Below, one piece after another: positions 17,335 through 26,324 of a stretch of 64,000 bases of DNA. The position numbers and the translations under genes were made by a program. A model generated the notes under the pieces. It did not search any database and was not told the origin of the DNA. It saw only the letters and a program-made list of their open reading frames with translations. The stretch lies in contig JAPZRK010000046.1 in the NCBI GenBank assembly GCA_027531445.1, positions 1 to 64,000 on the forward strand. Reading direction: 5' to 3'. This DNA comes from Leptospira sp. (GTDB lineage: Bacteria; Spirochaetota; Leptospiria; Leptospirales; Leptospiraceae). How positions within the stretch are numbered: the stretch's first letter is position 1; the number at the start of each line of letters is the position of its first letter.

Positions 17335-19260
17335 ATGAAATTAGACGCAAAGATACCATCAGGTCCACTCGAACAAAAGTGGGACAAACATAAATCAGAC
17401 ATCAAGTTAGTCAATCCAGCTAACAAAAGAAAGTATAAAGTGATTATTGTCGGAACTGGTCTTGCTGGAGCATCAGCGGCGGCCACTCTATCGGAACTGG
17501 GCTACCAAGTTTCCGTTTTTTGCTTTCAGGATTCTCCCCGCCGTGCCCATTCAATAGCAGCACAAGGTGGAATCAATGCCGCAAAAAATTATCAAAATGA
17601 CGGAGATTCCGTATATCGATTGTTCTATGATACCATCAAAGGTGGGGATTTTCGAGCTAGAGAAGCAAATGTTTACAGACTGGCACAAGTATCCACAAAT
17701 ATCATTGATCAGTGTGTTGCCCAGGGTGTTCCATTTGCTCGGGAATATGGAGGAAATCTTTCAAATAGATCCTTTGGTGGTGCACAAGTTTCCCGAACAT
17801 TTTATGCCAAAGGTCAGACTGGCCAACAGCTTTTACTCGGTGCCTACTCTGCTTTAGAAAAACAAATAGCAAAGGGCGCTGTAAAGATGTACCCGCGAAC
17901 AGAGATGCTTGAGCTTGTGCTAGTAGATGGTCATGCAAAAGGTATCGTAGTCCGAGATTTGGTAACTGGAAAGGTTTCTTCTCACTCTGCCGATGCGGTC
18001 ATACTTGCAACTGGTGGTTACGGGAATGTCTTTTATCTTTCCACAAATGCGAAAGGTTGCAATGTAACCGCCACTTTTAGAGCTTACAAAAAGGGTGCGG
18101 CCTTTGCAAATCCTTGCTACACACAAATCCATCCAACTTGTATTCCACAATCTGGTGACTATCAATCAAAACTCACGCTTATGTCCGAGTCTCTTCGAAA
18201 CGACGGACGAGTTTGGGTTCCCGCAAAAAAAGATGACCAAAGATCTCCCGATCAAATTCCGGAGTCAGAAAGGGACTATTTTCTGGAAAGAAAATACCCT
18301 TCTTTCGGAAACTTAGCGCCAAGGGACATTTCATCACGATCCGCAAAGGAAGCGTGTGACAATGGTTTGGGCGTTGGTCCGAAAGTGGGCGACAAGAGAC
18401 TTGGGGTATATCTAGATTTCTCGGATTCCATCAAGCGATTGGGTGAGTCTGTCGTTGCCGATCGATATGATAACCTATTCCAGATGTATGAACGCATCAC
18501 GGGAGAAAACCCATACAAAGTTCCGATGCGAATCTACCCTGCAGTTCATTACACTATGGGTGGTCTTTGGGTGGATTACAATTTAATGTCCAACATTCCT
18601 GGATTGCACGTGTTAGGTGAGGCGAACTTCTCTGATCATGGTGCAAATCGCCTCGGAGCCTCTGCCCTTATGCAAGGTCTAGCCGATGGATATTTTGTAA
18701 TCCCTTACACTCTTGGTGATTATTTTGCAAAAGAGGGTCACAAGGAAATTTCAACGGAACGTCCTGAATTCAAAGAAGCGGAAGCGAGAGTGAAAGATAT
18801 GATTTCCAAATTCCTTGGAATCAATGGCAAACGCACTCCAGACGATTTCCACCGTGCACTCGGAAAGATTATGTGGGATGAATGTGGTATGTCTCGAAGC
18901 GAAAAGGGTCTAAAAGGTGCCTTGAATGAGATCGCTTCTCTCAAAGAAGAGTTCTGGAAAAATCTAAAAGTCACAGGCACGAATGGAGAGCTTAACCAGG
19001 AAATCGAAAAAGCGGGACGGGTCGCCGACTTCTTGGAGTTTGGTGAGTTGATGTGTCTGGACGCTTTGACTCGTGAAGAGTCCTGCGGTGGTCACTTCCG
19101 TGAAGAATACCAAACAGAAGAAGGCGAGGCAAAACGTAACGATGATAAGTTTTGCCACGTCAGTGCATGGGAATATAAGGGCGAAGGTAAAAAACCTGAA
19201 GAACACCGAGAAAAACTCGAATATGAAAACGTTCACCTTGCAGTAAGGAGCTATAAATAA
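17335..19260 (+). CDS. sdhA: Succinate dehydrogenase flavoprotein subunit
   Basis: Oxidises succinate to fumarate with covalent FAD. 641 residues from the ATG at 17335, which has AGGAGA upstream; an in-frame start at 17305 overlaps sdhC and is less likely. The N-terminal dinucleotide fold has VGTGLAGASAA. The flavinylation region has AHSIAAQGGINAAKN with the His that links FAD. The capping-domain His and Arg residues (HPTC, HYTMGGLWV) and the FAD-binding ANRLGASALMQGLADG are present. The C-terminal helical domain holds RxSRSAKEA-like and EFGELMCLDALTREESCGGHFREE segments. It overlaps sdhB by one base. Confidence 0.96.
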   Translation: MKLDAKIPSGPLEQKWDKHKSDIKLVNPANKRKYKVIIVGTGLAGASAAATLSELGYQVSVFCFQDSPRRAHSIAAQGGINAAKNYQNDGDSVYRLFYDTIKGGDFRAREANVYRLAQVSTNIIDQCVAQGVPFAREYGGNLSNRSFGGAQVSRTFYAKGQTGQQLLLGAYSALEKQIAKGAVKMYPRTEMLELVLVDGHAKGIVVRDLVTGKVSSHSADAVILATGGYGNVFYLSTNAKGCNVTATFRAYKKGAAFANPCYTQIHPTCIPQSGDYQSKLTLMSESLRNDGRVWVPAKKDDQRSPDQIPESERDYFLERKYPSFGNLAPRDISSRSAKEACDNGLGVGPKVGDKRLGVYLDFSDSIKRLGESVVADRYDNLFQMYERITGENPYKVPMRIYPAVHYTMGGLWVDYNLMSNIPGLHVLGEANFSDHGANRLGASALMQGLADGYFVIPYTLGDYFAKEGHKEISTERPEFKEAEARVKDMISKFLGINGKRTPDDFHRALGKIMWDECGMSRSEKGLKGALNEIASLKEEFWKNLKVTGTNGELNQEIEKAGRVADFLEFGELMCLDALTREESCGGHFREEYQTEEGEAKRNDDKFCHVSAWEYKGEGKKPEEHREKLEYENVHLAVRSYK

Positions 19261-20000
19261 TGGAAACAATGAAATTGCACTTAAAAGTCTGGAGACAAAA
19301 AAACGCTGCAGACAAAGGTAAGATGGTAAGCTATGAGGCAGAAAACGTCAATGAGCATATGTCTTTCCTCGAAATGTTGGACGTTGTTAACGAAGGACTG
19401 ATCAAAAAAGGCGAAGAGCCAATTGCCTTCGACCATGACTGTCGTGAAGGTATCTGTGGATCATGCTCAATGGTGATCAATGGTGTACCTCACGGACCGG
19501 AAAAAGGAACAACGACATGCCAGCTTCATATGAGAAAATTCAAAGATGGAGAGACGGTTTATATTGAACCATGGCGTGCGAAGGCGTTCCCAGTAGTAAA
19601 AGACCTTGTCGTTGATCGCTCTGCCTTTGACAGAGTCATTCAGGCTGGCGGTTACGTCTCTGTCAATACAGGTGGTGCACCAGATGGGAATGCGATGCCA
19701 ATACCTAAGGTAGATGCAGACCTCGCAATGGATGCGGCAACTTGTATTGGATGCGGTGCCTGCGTTGCAGCTTGTAAAAATGCATCGGCAATGCTGTTTG
19801 TTTCCGCAAAAGTTTCCCACCTTGCACTTTTGCCTCAGGGTCAAGTTGAGAAGAAAGAACGAGTTCGAAAAATGGTAGCAGCTATGGACAAAGAGGGATT
19901 CGGAAATTGCACGAACCAATACGAGTGTGAAGCCGCATGTCCAAAAGAAATATCTGTTAACTTTATCACGCGTTTAAATCGCGAGTTTATCACTAGTTAG
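19260..20000 (+). CDS. sdhB: Succinate dehydrogenase iron-sulfur subunit
   Basis: Passes electrons from FAD to quinone. 246 residues. The [2Fe-2S] ligands are in CREGICGSCSM with a further Cys in TTCQLH. The [4Fe-4S] motif is CIGCGACVAACKN. The third cluster uses the C-terminal CTNQYECEAACPKE region. The start overlaps the sdhA stop by one base and AGGAG lies upstream. Cys spacing is complete, so all three clusters should form. Confidence 0.96.
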   Translation: METMKLHLKVWRQKNAADKGKMVSYEAENVNEHMSFLEMLDVVNEGLIKKGEEPIAFDHDCREGICGSCSMVINGVPHGPEKGTTTCQLHMRKFKDGETVYIEPWRAKAFPVVKDLVVDRSAFDRVIQAGGYVSVNTGGAPDGNAMPIPKVDADLAMDAATCIGCGACVAACKNASAMLFVSAKVSHLALLPQGQVEKKERVRKMVAAMDKEGFGNCTNQYECEAACPKEISVNFITRLNREFITS

Positions 20001-20010
20001 TTTAAAGATT

Positions 20011-20055
20011 GCCCGATGAGGAAGATTGCTTCCAAGTCGGGTTCACTCTTTTTTT
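20011..20055 (+). terminator. Terminator after sdhB
   Basis: A two-part stem, CCCGA/TCGGG enclosing GGAAG/CTTCC with an ATTG loop, followed within a few bases by a run of seven T. Confidence 0.82.
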
Positions 20056-20084
20056 GATCCTTTAAACTTCCACTAAACCAAGGA

Positions 20085-21101
20085 TTACGCTGAATACTCG
20101 TTAGATATCAGTGGATCCAAATCTAACTTAGTTATTCTTTTTCTAGAATGAAACAAGGTTTGTAGGTTTGTCAAACTTTGAGTTGATTTTCCCCTTTTTT
20201 CTTTTCCTTGAATTAAAATACGAAATCTACTTTCTATCGCATCTTCCCACAAAGTCCGATGAGCGTTCGATAAATCATCCCAATATCCACTCATAATTTT
20301 TTCTTCTCTCGTTTTAAGAAGGGAATACAATCTAAATCTTTCCATTGCCGGATATCTAAGAGACAATTGGTCTTTATGGCCACCATATCGAATAAGCAAG
20401 GGTTTTTCTATCAGTCCTATTTCCTTTCCTGAAATAAAAATTCGATTCCAAACATCATAATCTTCGCATGTTAGAAGTTCATTCCGATATCCGCCTACCT
20501 CAATCCAAGCTTTCTTTTTTGCCATAAAACTTGAATTGGTAACCATACAGATCTCAAGTGATTCTTTCAAATAAGAACCATTCATTTTCTTGTGTTTTCC
20601 TTTTGGTGATAAAAGATTTCCCTTTTTATTCCAAATTTCATTGGTCTGAGAAAATTCAATGTCAGAATGTTCTGAGTGAAATTTAATTTGGCATGTCAAT
20701 TTTTCCGACAGCCATTCGTCATCTGAATCTAAAAAGCAAATCCATTCACCTTGCGAGTTCTCAATACCAAAGTTTCTCGCATAACTCACACCTCTGTGAT
20801 CAATTTGAATTGTACGTATCGACTTTTGGTAACCACTAATTTGCTCGATGTTATCTTGCCAAACTTGAATTGATTTGCTTAAATAATTCATCGTATCATC
20901 TGTTGAACCATCATCAACGACAATAAGCTCCCAATTTTCATAAGTTTGCTTTATTACTGATTCAATCGCTCGTTTTATAATTTCTTTTCGGTTGAAAGTT
21001 GGGATAATGATCGAGACAAGAGGTTTCCAATCTTTCAAGATTCTAACATCCAATTTGTGTCCATATGATTTAGCTGTCCGCCTTGGTGTAGATAAATCCA
21101 T
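20085..21101 (-). CDS. Family 2 glycosyltransferase
   Basis: Probably adds a sugar to a surface glycan. 338 residues. The GT-A fold motifs are clear: VSIIIPTFNRKEIIKRAIES, then ELIVVDDGSTDDT, then GVSYARNFGIENSQGEW and the metal-binding FLDSDDEW. No membrane segment is visible. It overlaps the end of the PLP-fold gene upstream by 67 nt, so the true start may be later (a TTG at 21053 would also keep the domain). The acceptor cannot be deduced. Confidence 0.87.
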   Translation of the reverse strand: MDLSTPRRTAKSYGHKLDVRILKDWKPLVSIIIPTFNRKEIIKRAIESVIKQTYENWELIVVDDGSTDDTMNYLSKSIQVWQDNIEQISGYQKSIRTIQIDHRGVSYARNFGIENSQGEWICFLDSDDEWLSEKLTCQIKFHSEHSDIEFSQTNEIWNKKGNLLSPKGKHKKMNGSYLKESLEICMVTNSSFMAKKKAWIEVGGYRNELLTCEDYDVWNRIFISGKEIGLIEKPLLIRYGGHKDQLSLRYPAMERFRLYSLLKTREEKIMSGYWDDLSNAHRTLWEDAIESRFRILIQGKEKRGKSTQSLTNLQTLFHSRKRITKLDLDPLISNEYSA

Positions 21102-22078
21102 GGTTTTGGTAAATCTTTAGGTAGCTCCGATGGATTTAAAAGATATTCCCATGTTTTCAGACCATACACCGGTTCAATGAGGAGGCCATACCTTTGATAG
21201 ATTGATTTCAAAACAGACGAATCATCTTTTTTAATTGAAGCGAATCTGGATTTTTGCATAGGGTTCAAGATATAAATATTTGGCATTGATGTTTGCGGAA
21301 AATTTGTATTTTGATTTAATTTAACACTCAAATTTAGATTGGAGGCTACTGTGTCTGAATTTAATAACCATTTATCTCTTGGTTCCCCAACTGAAATGCC
21401 ACAAATGGAGACATTCTGATTCGAAAGACTAGATAAGGCGGAGAGAAATGTCACTCCAGATCCGATTTCTAAGAATATAGTTTTTGGTGAATCAGTTGTA
21501 AAAATCGGATGCTTCCAGAGAATACTCAAACCATCTAACGCCGTTGGATGAATGCCATAAGTAGGAAGATAGCAAGATTGCTGTTTTTGTGAATCGTACA
21601 GATTCGCGTTCATCATTTGTTTTTCTTCAATGGAGATGGACTCATTCATTTCCACAAAAGAGTGAAAAATCCTTAATTCATGCGAGTGGTGTTTGATTAG
21701 AATTCGATTCGGTGATAGAAGGTTTTTATCTCTAGTATAGGCAAAAACACGAACCAAAAATCCCAAGTTATATAAAATATAACAATATGAAGCTAAAAAA
21801 TTGCCGTGAAGAGACCCCCTTAATACTACCTGGTTTATTCCTTCAGATTTAAGCCATTTTACCAAACCCGAAATTTTTCTTACTTTCGTTCCTAGACCGA
21901 AGTAATGTAGATCGTCCCGAACAACATTTAGGTTCATTTGGGAGTCTTCTGAATTGGTATTTGTTAAATGAACTGGAAAATCGAAAAAATCTTTCGACTG
22001 AAAAGGCCAAGTTTTAATCTCAATCCCCAGTTTTAAGAATGGATAGAAATGCCTCTTGGGGAATGTCAACGTTACCAA
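21035..22078 (-). CDS. PLP-dependent ACC deaminase/D-cysteine desulfhydrase-like protein
   Basis: A fold-type II PLP enzyme candidate of up to 347 residues. The segment RDDLHYFGLGTKVRKISGLV matches the family's GGNKxRKL stretch with the PLP-binding Lys. VVLRGSLHGNFLAS occupies the place of GGxQSNHxR, but the usual Gln-Ser-Asn-His is altered. GSGVTFLSAL stands where a phosphate-binding GSGGT loop is expected, and YLHQGG near the C-terminus matches the family's LHTGG. So the fold is likely but the substrate may differ. The start is unsure: the frame opens with TTG at 22078 inside lepA, the first ATG is at 21937, and homology appears to begin between them. Confidence 0.65.
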   Translation of the reverse strand: MVTLTFPKRHFYPFLKLGIEIKTWPFQSKDFFDFPVHLTNTNSEDSQMNLNVVRDDLHYFGLGTKVRKISGLVKWLKSEGINQVVLRGSLHGNFLASYCYILYNLGFLVRVFAYTRDKNLLSPNRILIKHHSHELRIFHSFVEMNESISIEEKQMMNANLYDSQKQQSCYLPTYGIHPTALDGLSILWKHPIFTTDSPKTIFLEIGSGVTFLSALSSLSNQNVSICGISVGEPRDKWLLNSDTVASNLNLSVKLNQNTNFPQTSMPNIYILNPMQKSRFASIKKDDSSVLKSIYQRYGLLIEPVYGLKTWEYLLNPSELPKDLPKPWIYLHQGGQLNHMDTNWMLES

Positions 22079-23825
22079 TCTGTTTCATTCGCTTTTTACC
22101 TTCCTTCTGTTTTTCTAGAAGTTTTTTCTTACGAGAGATATCCCCACCATAGCACTTTGCGGTTACATTTTTTCGGAGTGCTGAAATGCTTTCGCGTGCC
22201 ACAACCTTGGCACCGATTGCCGCTTGGATCGGAATCATAAACTGGTGTCTAGGTATCAATTCTTTCAGCTTTTCAATGATGGCTCTACCTCTTTCTTCTG
22301 CTTTAGATTTATGAACTATGGATGACAAGGCATCTACGGGTTCCCCATTCACAAGAATATCCATACGGACAAGTTTTGAATCTCTGTATCCAACCTCTTC
22401 ATAGTCCAATGACGCATAACCTTTGGTATGGGACTTTAGCTTATCATAAAATTGAAAAATCAATTCAGCAAGAGGTAGCTCATAGCTGAGTTGGACTTTG
22501 TCTTTAGAAAGATAAATCGTATCCAAATGGATTCCTCTTTTTTCAATCACAAGCGACATTATATTTCCGACAAAAGCATCGGGAGAAATGATTGTTGCTT
22601 TTACCATAGGCTCTTCTGATTTTTCGATCGTGATTGTCTCAGGCCATTTCGATGGATTGTCGATTTCGTACACTTCGCCTTTTGTATTGGTTATGCGAAA
22701 TTTCACGGAAGGTGCAGTAGTTATCAAGGCAAGATTGAATTCTCTTTCCAACCTTTCTTGTACAATCTCCATATGAAGGAGGCCAAGATATCCCACCCTA
22801 AAACCGAATCCTAATGCGATTGAATTTTCTCGTTCAAATGTAAGTGCTGAATCGTTTAATTTGAGTTTTTCGATGGCGTCAACAAGTGCATCAAAGTCTT
22901 CCCCATTGATAGGAAAAAGACCTGCAAATACCATTGGTTTGGCATCTTTAAAACCTTGGACAATCGATTCTGTCGGATTGTTGGCTAGTGTGATGGTATC
23001 GCCAGTTTTTGCGTCTCCCATTTTTTTCATACCAGCAACCACATAACCTACATCTCCAGGCTGTAGCTCATCAATGGGAACCATAGTGAGTCGGTTTACG
23101 CCTACTTCGGTGACAGGGAATTGACGCCCAACATTCATCATATGAATGACGTCTCCCTTTTTTAGCCTACCATCATACAAACGGACTTTTGCGACAACGC
23201 CCATGTAGGTATCAAAGAACGAATCATAGATGAGGGCTTTGAGAGGTTTTGCAATATCTCCCTTGGGTGGAGGCAAAAGCTTACAAATTGCCTCCAAGAC
23301 ATCTTTTACATTTAAACCTGTTTTGGCAGAAATGGGGATCGCCTCATCCGGATCTAAACCAAGAGATTCTTCGATCATCAATTTGCATTTGTCGATATCG
23401 GCAGAAGGCAAATCGATTTTGTTTATGACCGGAATGATACGTAGGTCCAGTTCCATAGCTAGATACAGATTGGCAAGGGTTTGCGCTTCCACTCCTTGGC
23501 TTGCATCCACAATTAAAAGAACTCCCTCACAGGCAGCAAGAGACCTAGATACTTCATAGGTAAAGTCAACGTGACCGGGTGTGTCAATGAGGTTGAGGTG
23601 ATATATATTTCCATCACTGCAAGCATAGTCAAAAGATGCGTTATTTGCCTTAATGGTGATTCCGCGCTCTCGTTCAATGTCCATAGAGTCGAGGATTTGG
23701 TCTTTTTTGGTCCGCTGGTCAGTCACAAGACCAATCTCAAGGAGTCTGTCCGCCAAAGTGGATTTTCCATGATCCACATGTGCTATGATGGAAAAATTTC
23801 GTGTATATTCTTGGCGCTGGTTCAA
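22020..23825 (-). CDS. lepA: Elongation factor 4 (LepA)
   Basis: Ribosome-binding GTPase. 601 residues, the normal length. The GTP motifs are AHVDHGKSTLADR (P-loop), RERGITIKAN (switch I), DTPGHVDF and NKIDLP. The EF-G-like domains and the LepA-specific C-terminal end (ETAKCYGGDISRKKKLL-type, here VTAKCYGGDISRKKKLLEKQ) are complete. The start is TTG at 23825: an in-frame stop lies a few codons upstream, and AGAAGGG sits at a good distance. Confidence 0.97.
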   Translation of the reverse strand: MNQRQEYTRNFSIIAHVDHGKSTLADRLLEIGLVTDQRTKKDQILDSMDIERERGITIKANNASFDYACSDGNIYHLNLIDTPGHVDFTYEVSRSLAACEGVLLIVDASQGVEAQTLANLYLAMELDLRIIPVINKIDLPSADIDKCKLMIEESLGLDPDEAIPISAKTGLNVKDVLEAICKLLPPPKGDIAKPLKALIYDSFFDTYMGVVAKVRLYDGRLKKGDVIHMMNVGRQFPVTEVGVNRLTMVPIDELQPGDVGYVVAGMKKMGDAKTGDTITLANNPTESIVQGFKDAKPMVFAGLFPINGEDFDALVDAIEKLKLNDSALTFERENSIALGFGFRVGYLGLLHMEIVQERLEREFNLALITTAPSVKFRITNTKGEVYEIDNPSKWPETITIEKSEEPMVKATIISPDAFVGNIMSLVIEKRGIHLDTIYLSKDKVQLSYELPLAELIFQFYDKLKSHTKGYASLDYEEVGYRDSKLVRMDILVNGEPVDALSSIVHKSKAEERGRAIIEKLKELIPRHQFMIPIQAAIGAKVVARESISALRKNVTAKCYGGDISRKKKLLEKQKEGKKRMKQIGNVDIPQEAFLSILKTGD

Positions 23826-23884
23826 GAGAATCCCTTCTTTTTAAGTCATTTTCTCACTAGGGGGTGCAATGTCTAAAAAGTTTA

Positions 23885-23913
23885 TTGTCAGAACATCAAA
23901 AATCCCATAAACT
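23885..23913 (+). promoter_or_regulatory. Putative sigma-70 promoter of eno
   Basis: TTGTCA (23885-23890), a 17-nt spacer and TAAACT (23908-23913) point to a transcript start near 23920. The AGGAGA ribosome site (23931-23936) and ATG (23951) follow. Confidence 0.6.
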
Positions 23914-23950
23914 GAATAGAGACCAATCAAAGGAGAATCGCAAGACATAT

Positions 23951-25255
23951 ATGTCCCAAAATGCCAATATTAAAAAAGTAACTGCCAGAGAAATAATGGA
24001 TTCAAGAGGAAACCCTACAGTGGAGGTGGATGTTACCTTAGAGGATGGGTCCTTTGGACGTGCCGCTGTTCCGTCCGGTGCATCCACTGGTGAACACGAA
24101 GCCGTGGAACTTCGTGATGGTGACAAAAAGCGTTATCTTGGCAAAGGTGTTTTAAAGGCAGTTGATAATGTAAATACGAAGATATCGAAGGCAATCATTG
24201 GACAATACGCCCTTGATCAGATCGCTATCGACAACGCCATGATTGCACTAGATGGCACACCCAATAAATCTAAATTAGGTGCAAATGCAATACTCGGTGT
24301 GTCACTTGCTCTTGCAAAAGCGAGTGCAAACCATGTAGGTCTTCCTTTGTATCGTTATATTGGTGGAACATTTGCTCGCGAACTGCCAGTTCCAATGATG
24401 AATATCATAAACGGTGGATCTCATGCAGACAATAATATAGATTTTCAAGAATTTATGATCCTTCCAGTTTCGGCACCGAGTTTCCGCGAAGCACTTCGAA
24501 TGGGAGCAGAAGTTTTTCATAACTTAAAATCAGTTTTGAAAAGCAAGGGATTGAATACAGCTGTTGGTGACGAAGGTGGATTTGCTCCTAACTTAACAAG
24601 CAATAGTGAAGCGATTGAAGTCATCATGCTAGCCATTGAAAAGGCAGGCTACAAACCAGACATTGATATCAAAATTGGATTAGATGCGGCAGCTTCTGAA
24701 TTTTATGATGAGAAAAAAAAGAAGTATGTGATGAAGGCAGAGAAAAAACCAGAAAAATCTGCTGAAGAACTCATAGAATACTACTCAAATTTAGTTTCAA
24801 AGTATCCGATCATAACAATAGAAGATGGTCTCGATGAAAATGATTGGACGGGCTGGAAAAAATTATCCGAAAAACTCGGTTCCAAGATCCAGCTTGTGGG
24901 TGATGATTTGTTCGTAACCAACATCCAAAAGCTTTCGGAAGGCATAAAAAAAGGGATTGGGAATTCGATTCTCATCAAGGTGAATCAGATAGGATCACTT
25001 ACTGAAACTCTAGCAGCAATTGAAATGGCAAAAAAAGCCAAGTATACTTCAGTTGTTTCGCATCGGTCAGGGGAAACTGAGGATGCTACTATCTCTCACA
25101 TTGCCGTCGCGACGAATGCAGGCCAAATCAAAACTGGCTCACTTTCGCGTACTGACAGAATTGCGAAATACAATGAGCTTTTGCGTATCGAGGAAGAACT
25201 CGGAAAGACAGCAGTGTTCAATGGAAAACACACTTTCTATCAATTAGGAAAATAA
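23951..25255 (+). CDS. eno: Enolase
   Basis: Converts 2-phosphoglycerate to phosphoenolpyruvate in glycolysis. 434 residues from the ATG at 23951, the normal length; an upstream in-frame start at 23864 would add an unrelated leader. Family motifs are AREIMDSRGNPTVEV, GASTGEHEAVELRDGD, the catalytic-loop VGDEGGFAPNL, the Mg ligands in GLDAAASEFYD, ITIEDGLDENDW and VGDDLFVTN, and the signature ILIKVNQIGSLTETL with catalytic Lys, then SHRSGETED. The next gene starts directly after the stop, as in many bacteria where ftsB follows eno. Confidence 0.97.
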   Translation: MSQNANIKKVTAREIMDSRGNPTVEVDVTLEDGSFGRAAVPSGASTGEHEAVELRDGDKKRYLGKGVLKAVDNVNTKISKAIIGQYALDQIAIDNAMIALDGTPNKSKLGANAILGVSLALAKASANHVGLPLYRYIGGTFARELPVPMMNIINGGSHADNNIDFQEFMILPVSAPSFREALRMGAEVFHNLKSVLKSKGLNTAVGDEGGFAPNLTSNSEAIEVIMLAIEKAGYKPDIDIKIGLDAAASEFYDEKKKKYVMKAEKKPEKSAEELIEYYSNLVSKYPIITIEDGLDENDWTGWKKLSEKLGSKIQLVGDDLFVTNIQKLSEGIKKGIGNSILIKVNQIGSLTETLAAIEMAKKAKYTSVVSHRSGETEDATISHIAVATNAGQIKTGSLSRTDRIAKYNELLRIEEELGKTAVFNGKHTFYQLGK

Positions 25256-25714
25256 ATGACTCCCCTGAAAGCATCTATCGCCATTGCCTATGTTTGTTCG
25301 ATCTTCTATTGTGTGGTCTTATCCACATCAGGATTAGCTGAACGTAGGCTTCTAGAAAAAGAGTTTATACAAATTTCTAGCGAGGTGGAGAGGCTTTCCG
25401 TGGAAAACTCCGTTTTGGAGGAGAGAGAAAAACGCCTCCAAAATGATGCCTATGCCTTAGAGAAAGAAGCCAGGAAATACTATCTACTTTCGGAATCAGC
25501 CCATGTCCTCAAATTTGTAGAAGTAAAAACTCAGACCGTGGATTCCAATCACGTTCCAAAAGCGGCAGATATCCGTCTCGACATGTCCGTAAAAGAGCCA
25601 CCCTTGTTTCTATTAAGATTCTTTTATCTTTCTTTTAGCGTTTTCCTTTGCCTGGGAGTTTATTTCAAACTGAAACGCTTGCCTCCCATGTCTAAACCTA
25701 AAACACTGAATTAA
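25256..25714 (+). CDS. FtsB/DivIC-like septum protein
   Basis: A 152-residue bitopic protein. One membrane helix at about 8-26 is followed by a long coiled coil (about 30-75) ending in an EARKYYLLSESAHVLKF segment. That is the FtsB/DivIC pattern (E-x-x-A-R-E-x-x-x-x-x-x-x-x-E). Unlike standard FtsB (about 100 residues) it has a second hydrophobic segment near the C-terminus (about 118-140). The position directly after eno supports a cell-division role. Confidence 0.72.
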   Translation: MTPLKASIAIAYVCSIFYCVVLSTSGLAERRLLEKEFIQISSEVERLSVENSVLEEREKRLQNDAYALEKEARKYYLLSESAHVLKFVEVKTQTVDSNHVPKAADIRLDMSVKEPPLFLLRFFYLSFSVFLCLGVYFKLKRLPPMSKPKTLN

Positions 25715-25715
25715 T

Positions 25716-26324
25716 ATGCCAGAAACAGAAGCACCAGAAAAAGAAATTTCAGAAACACTTCAGGATCTCATTAGCGATAAAAACATTGGGAAAAAATTCT
25801 TAGAAAAAAGAAAAATTTTTCTCTGGGGTCCTGTCACAGACGAATCATCAAAAGAACTTGTTAACAAACTTCTTTACCTCGAACTTATGGAGCCAGGGAA
25901 GCCAATTACTTTCTATATCAACAGTCCCGGTGGAGTTGTCACTTCAGGTCTGGTGGTTTATGATACGATGAAGATGATCAGCTCTCCAGTTTACACTGTA
26001 TGTATGGGTATGGCGGCTTCGATGGGATCGATACTGCTCATTGGTGGGGAAAAGGGCCATCGCTACATTTGGCCGAATGGTCGTGTGATGATTCACCAAC
26101 CTTCGATCGGAGGCCAGATCCAGGCTCCTGCCACTGATCTGTTAATACATGCAAACGATATCGTAAAGACAAAAGAGAAGTTAAACCGAATGCTTGCAGA
26201 TGCATGTGGAAAAACTTACGAACAGTTGGTGGAAGACACAGACCGTGATTATTATATGGATGCAGAAGAGGCTTTGTCCTACGGAATCGTAGACAAACTA
26301 ATCAATCAAATCGACGTTGTCTGA
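25716..26324 (+). CDS. clpP: ATP-dependent Clp protease proteolytic subunit
   Basis: Serine peptidase that forms the degradation chamber used with ClpX or ClpA. 202 residues. It has the catalytic Ser in MGMAASMGSILL, His in RVMIHQPSIGG and an Asp in the TDRDYYMDAEEA segment. The oxyanion region ITFYINSPGGVVTSGL is conserved. The N-terminus (residues 1-20) is acidic and a little longer than usual. It starts one base after the stop of the FtsB-like gene. Confidence 0.95.
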   Translation: MPETEAPEKEISETLQDLISDKNIGKKFLEKRKIFLWGPVTDESSKELVNKLLYLELMEPGKPITFYINSPGGVVTSGLVVYDTMKMISSPVYTVCMGMAASMGSILLIGGEKGHRYIWPNGRVMIHQPSIGGQIQAPATDLLIHANDIVKTKEKLNRMLADACGKTYEQLVEDTDRDYYMDAEEALSYGIVDKLINQIDVV

